Shown here piece after piece: positions 38,686-40,696 of a stretch of DNA of 40,696 nt. Under the pieces are notes generated by a model. It did not search any database and was not told where the DNA came from. It saw only the letters and a list, made by a program, of their open reading frames with translations. The stretch covers positions 2,154,329 through 2,195,024 of the forward strand of contig NZ_KI421509.1 in NCBI RefSeq assembly GCF_000473225.1, written 5' to 3'. Every line of letters starts with the position of its first letter. Position 1 is the first letter of the stretch. The stretch comes from Sedimentitalea nanhaiensis DSM 24252. GTDB taxonomy: Bacteria; Pseudomonadota; Alphaproteobacteria; Rhodobacterales; Rhodobacteraceae. Both the position numbers and the translations under genes were made by a program.

Positions 38686-39072
38686 ATGCCTATGAAACGA
38701 AATGCATGGGCCGCCCTTGTTATCATTGTGGCAGGAGCCGCGTTCTGGGCCGGCTCTGAGATCCAAAGAGCGGCCTATCATGACCGGTGCCTTGATCTGG
38801 GCGGAGGCCGGAACCCCGGCAACCACCCGATATGCGTGATCGATGGCGCAAGGGCACCTCTTCAGCTCGGCCCGATCGTGATATCGGCGCAGGAGGTTGG
38901 CCGCATGAAACACGCACTCAAACTCTCTCACCCAAAATGCGGCGAACCGGACATGAGCCATGTCTATCGTGATGCCGATGGCGCGCCGGTTCTGGTGGCC
39001 ATGGGGCTAACCATCACCTTCGACCGCCAAGGCCGCGCCGGAGAACGTATCATCAGGATAGAAACACAATAA
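38686..39072 (+). CDS. Membrane-anchored hypothetical protein
   Basis: A 128-residue protein starting after GGGGAGG. One N-terminal hydrophobic helix (AWAALVIIVAGAAFWAGSEI) probably anchors it with the rest in the periplasm; it may alternatively be a signal peptide. The mature part has paired Cys residues in RCLDLGG and HPICVIDG, then VLVAMGLTITFDRQGRAGERI. I recognise no family. It is divergent from the DUF805 operon, and a long inverted repeat begins immediately after its stop codon. Confidence 0.6.
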   Translation: MPMKRNAWAALVIIVAGAAFWAGSEIQRAAYHDRCLDLGGGRNPGNHPICVIDGARAPLQLGPIVISAQEVGRMKHALKLSHPKCGEPDMSHVYRDADGAPVLVAMGLTITFDRQGRAGERIIRIETQ

Positions 39073-39148
39073 TTGATCGTCAGCATCGTCAGTACTGTCA
39101 GCAAACCAAGCCCATAAAGCCCTGCCCGCTGACGATGCTGACGATCAA
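39073..39148. repeat. Perfect 20-bp inverted repeat built from 9-bp units
   Basis: TTGATCGTCAGCATCGTCAG (39073-39092) is repeated in perfect inversion at 39129-39148, with 36 bp between. Each arm contains two tandem copies of a 9-mer ending ATCGTCAG, and a third degenerate copy (TACTGTCAG) follows the left arm. The repeat abuts the stop codon of the preceding gene. There is no T-run, so it is not a plain terminator. It could be an operator, a cruciform or the trace of a transposon end. Confidence 0.75.
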
Positions 39149-39412
39149 ATTTGGAGTTTCATACTGCGAGTATGATATGCGTTTTCCCCAAGCGAGAAAG
39201 CCACTTATGACCAGCACTCTAGATAGCTGGCCTTAATCCTTCGGGCCGGGATTAAAGCGATTTTGCAAAAATACTTTGGGCAATCTTTGTCCTATTCGAA
39301 CGATCTTTGACCAATAAATATCGCGTTTGCACTATACTTTAATCACAGCTACAATTTAAACGTGTAGTAGCAGCGCCCTACTTAACGAGGCGTGCTTAGT
39401 TGTCGGTGGCGT
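39149..39412. other. AT-rich non-coding region
   Basis: No gene is seen. The stretch is clearly AT-rich compared with the rest of the window, with runs such as TTTGCAAAAATACTTTGG and CTATACTTTAATC that could serve as promoters for the downstream nuclease-like gene. Confidence 0.35.
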
Positions 39413-39934
39413 ATGCTCAAGTATATTTTTCGCATGTTGTTTCGCGGTCGAAAGCCGACGGAACCGGTACAAGAACCAGAATTTAAACCCATTCGGACGC
39501 CTGCGGTGCGCCGTAGACGCGTTGTTGAACCTAAACGGCCATCAATTCAGCCGACAAGCAAGTCCCTCAAGGGGAAGTGCTATGTGATAGACGGCGATAC
39601 GATTGTTATAAGTGGTACAAAGATACGAATTGCCGGAATTGATGCACCGGAACTGGATCACCCATGGGGGAAAAAGTCAAAATTTGCGGTAATAAAGATG
39701 TGCAAAGGCGAAGTTGTGACCGCTGAAATCAGCGAAGACATTTCTTACGACCGCGTCGTTGCAAAATGCTTTCTGCCTGATGGTACAGACATTGCCGCCG
39801 AATTGGTCAAGCAGGGGTTGGCTTTGGATTGGCCCAAATATTCGGGTGGGGTATATCGACAGTTTGAACCTGACGGAATTAGAAAAAAGTTGTGGCGTGC
39901 TGCCGCGCGACAACGCGGAAAGATGAACCCTTAG
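39413..39934 (+). CDS. Thermonuclease (SNase)-like protein
   Basis: A 173-residue protein. Residues 1-12 (MLKYIFRMLFRG) are hydrophobic and basic and may be an atypical anchor. A basic linker follows, then an SNase fold. YVIDGDTI (57-63) supplies a metal-binding Asp. R72, D77 and E80 in IRIAGIDAPE match R35, D40 and E43 of staphylococcal nuclease in identity and spacing, and R114 in SYDR matches R87. All catalytic residues appear present. A GTG at 39392 would add seven residues. The gene is AT-richer than its neighbours. Clear export signals are lacking. Confidence 0.85.
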   Translation: MLKYIFRMLFRGRKPTEPVQEPEFKPIRTPAVRRRRVVEPKRPSIQPTSKSLKGKCYVIDGDTIVISGTKIRIAGIDAPELDHPWGKKSKFAVIKMCKGEVVTAEISEDISYDRVVAKCFLPDGTDIAAELVKQGLALDWPKYSGGVYRQFEPDGIRKKLWRAAARQRGKMNP

Positions 39935-40424
39935 CCAAGCATCGTTCTCTCATGGACCCGAGCGCTCCCGCCGCAGGCTATGATGTCTCATAAGGAATAA
40001 GAAACTTGTCATAATAGCAAGTTTTCATACCGAACATCAAAGCCCTTCCATTCGGACCTGCCGCTTGCCGCTCTTGGCGGGAAGGTCTGTTGTCAGCCCG
40101 AAGTGGACTCGACCCACGTTCAGCTCAGCCTTCTCTGCTCCAACAGGTCGAGCGGAATCCGGACATTCGCTGCAGCTGCGGAGTGATCATGGCTACGCTG
40201 CGAAACCGGACGCTCGCATATGCGCAGTGCTGCCGTTGGACTGGGATGCAACGAATGTTGGATCCCCGCCCTAGCTACTTCGATCTGTTCCGCCCTGGAC
40301 GCGACCGCGTTGCGGTTCGCCGACCCCGCTTGTCTTGTCGCTTACATAGACCTCTGCATGATGAGAGGATTCCCATGGTTTGTTTCGTTTGGTATGGTTT
40401 TGGAGAAGTTTCCGGGGGATTTTG
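39935..40424. other. 490-bp region with no recognised gene
   Basis: Overlapping plus-strand frames from 40065 and 40090 are open, but their products are Arg/Pro/Ser-rich and lack any family pattern, so I do not call them. The stretch near 40160-40250 (CGGACATTCGCTGC, CATATGCGCAG) resembles short repeated non-coding sequence seen in Rhodobacteraceae, which is an impression only. The left end of the IS5-family element must lie in the last 100 bp or so, but I could not place its terminal repeat. Confidence 0.3.
40002..40024 (+). terminator. Weak terminator after the SNase-like gene
   Basis: AAACTTG (40002-40008) and CAAGTTT (40018-40024) form a perfect 7-bp stem with a 9-nt loop, followed by TCATAC. 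It lies 68 bp after the nuclease-like gene's stop. The stem is AT-rich and the T-run short, so it is weak if functional. Confidence 0.35.
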
Positions 40425-40696
40425 ATGGATCTGTTCTTGCGAGAAGCGACGGATCGGATCGGGGCAGAAGATGCTCTGGCCAAGATTGATGCGTTGATGG
40501 ATTGGCGGTCGTTTTCACCCATCCTCAAGCGTGGTCTTGGGCGATCCGGGTTCGGCCCACGAGGGTATGATGCACTGGTCCTGTTCAAGTGCCTGTTGAT
40601 TGGTCAATGGCACGGTCTTAGCGACCCGAAGCTGGAACGCGCACTGAAGGTTCGTCTGGATTTCATGATCTTTTGCGGGCCTGATCTGCATGCTGC
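40425..40696 (+). CDS. IS5-family transposase, N-terminal part (cut by window end)
   Basis: The last 90 codons start MDLFLREATDRIGAEDALAK and continue SFSPILKRGLGRSGFGPRGY, ALVLFKCLLIGQWHGLSDPK and RALKVRLDFMIFCG. This is the conserved N-terminal DUF772 region of IS5-family transposases (Y-D-x-L-x-L-F-K-x-L-L-L-x-x-W-x-x-L-S-D). The DDE catalytic domain lies beyond the window. GGGGGA lies 5-6 bp before the ATG. The frame is intact as far as it can be seen. Confidence 0.85.
   Translation, partial: MDLFLREATDRIGAEDALAKIDALMDWRSFSPILKRGLGRSGFGPRGYDALVLFKCLLIGQWHGLSDPKLERALKVRLDFMIFCGPDLHA

Noticed and set aside
40065-40425. Overlapping 69-, 111- and 89-residue plus-strand frames
   Set aside because: None has a family pattern, and they run through the non-coding flank of an IS element in competing frames.

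Overview
The window is an alphaproteobacterial chromosome segment, most likely from the Rhodobacteraceae (Roseobacter group). The main evidence is the compact minus-strand order murA, DUF2948, hisD, UPF0262, low-molecular-weight phosphatase, infA, maf, short RNase G, yacG and tRNA-Phe, which I know from that family, plus a VPLPA-CTERM surface protein. Both window ends fall inside transposase genes (an IS3-family element on the left, an IS5-family element on the right), which is what a contig broken at repeats would look like.

Region 1 (1-955) is the 3' part of an IS3-family element that ends 7 bp from tRNA-Phe. Region 2 (963-10755) is core chromosome: DNA topology control, RNA processing, translation initiation, histidine synthesis and the first step of peptidoglycan synthesis. 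It is interrupted by a LysR regulator and divergent methyltransferase, a VPLPA-CTERM protein and a DUF1772-like gene remnant.

Region 3 (about 10977-33012) looks like a 22-kb integrative mobilizable element at a tRNA-Thr(GGT) gene. A large serine recombinase reads out through the tRNA. Behind it lie a minus-strand mobilization operon (VirD4-like coupling ATPase, two small membrane proteins, three small cytosolic proteins), an unusual protein with three ribbon-helix-helix-like segments, and a large defence operon. At the far end are ArdC antirestriction, several small conserved genes, a relaxase and MobC. No mating-pair-formation genes are present, so transfer would need a helper. The defence operon runs half-HsdS, GIY-YIG-like, hsdM, hsdS, DUF6119/TIGR04141, hsdR, YgjP-like metalloprotease. 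From hsdM on, every gene overlaps the next by 4 to 8 bp, and the first gene appears to have a leaderless promoter. The DUF6119 gene locked between hsdS and hsdR is the best candidate for an under-described component of a defence system.

Region 4 (33013-40424) is a second, more decayed accessory tract: small conserved genes, an XRE/ImmA pair with a candidate operator, a truncated phage or plasmid primase, a run of envelope genes (DUF805, two secreted proteins, a frameshifted DUF3955 gene, a disrupted lipoprotein), a membrane-anchored hypothetical, a large inverted repeat and a thermonuclease-like protein. Region 5 (40425 to the end) is the start of an IS5-family transposase.

Gene calls rest on reading the translated sequence and remembered family motifs. 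No searches were run, and names for small proteins are tentative.
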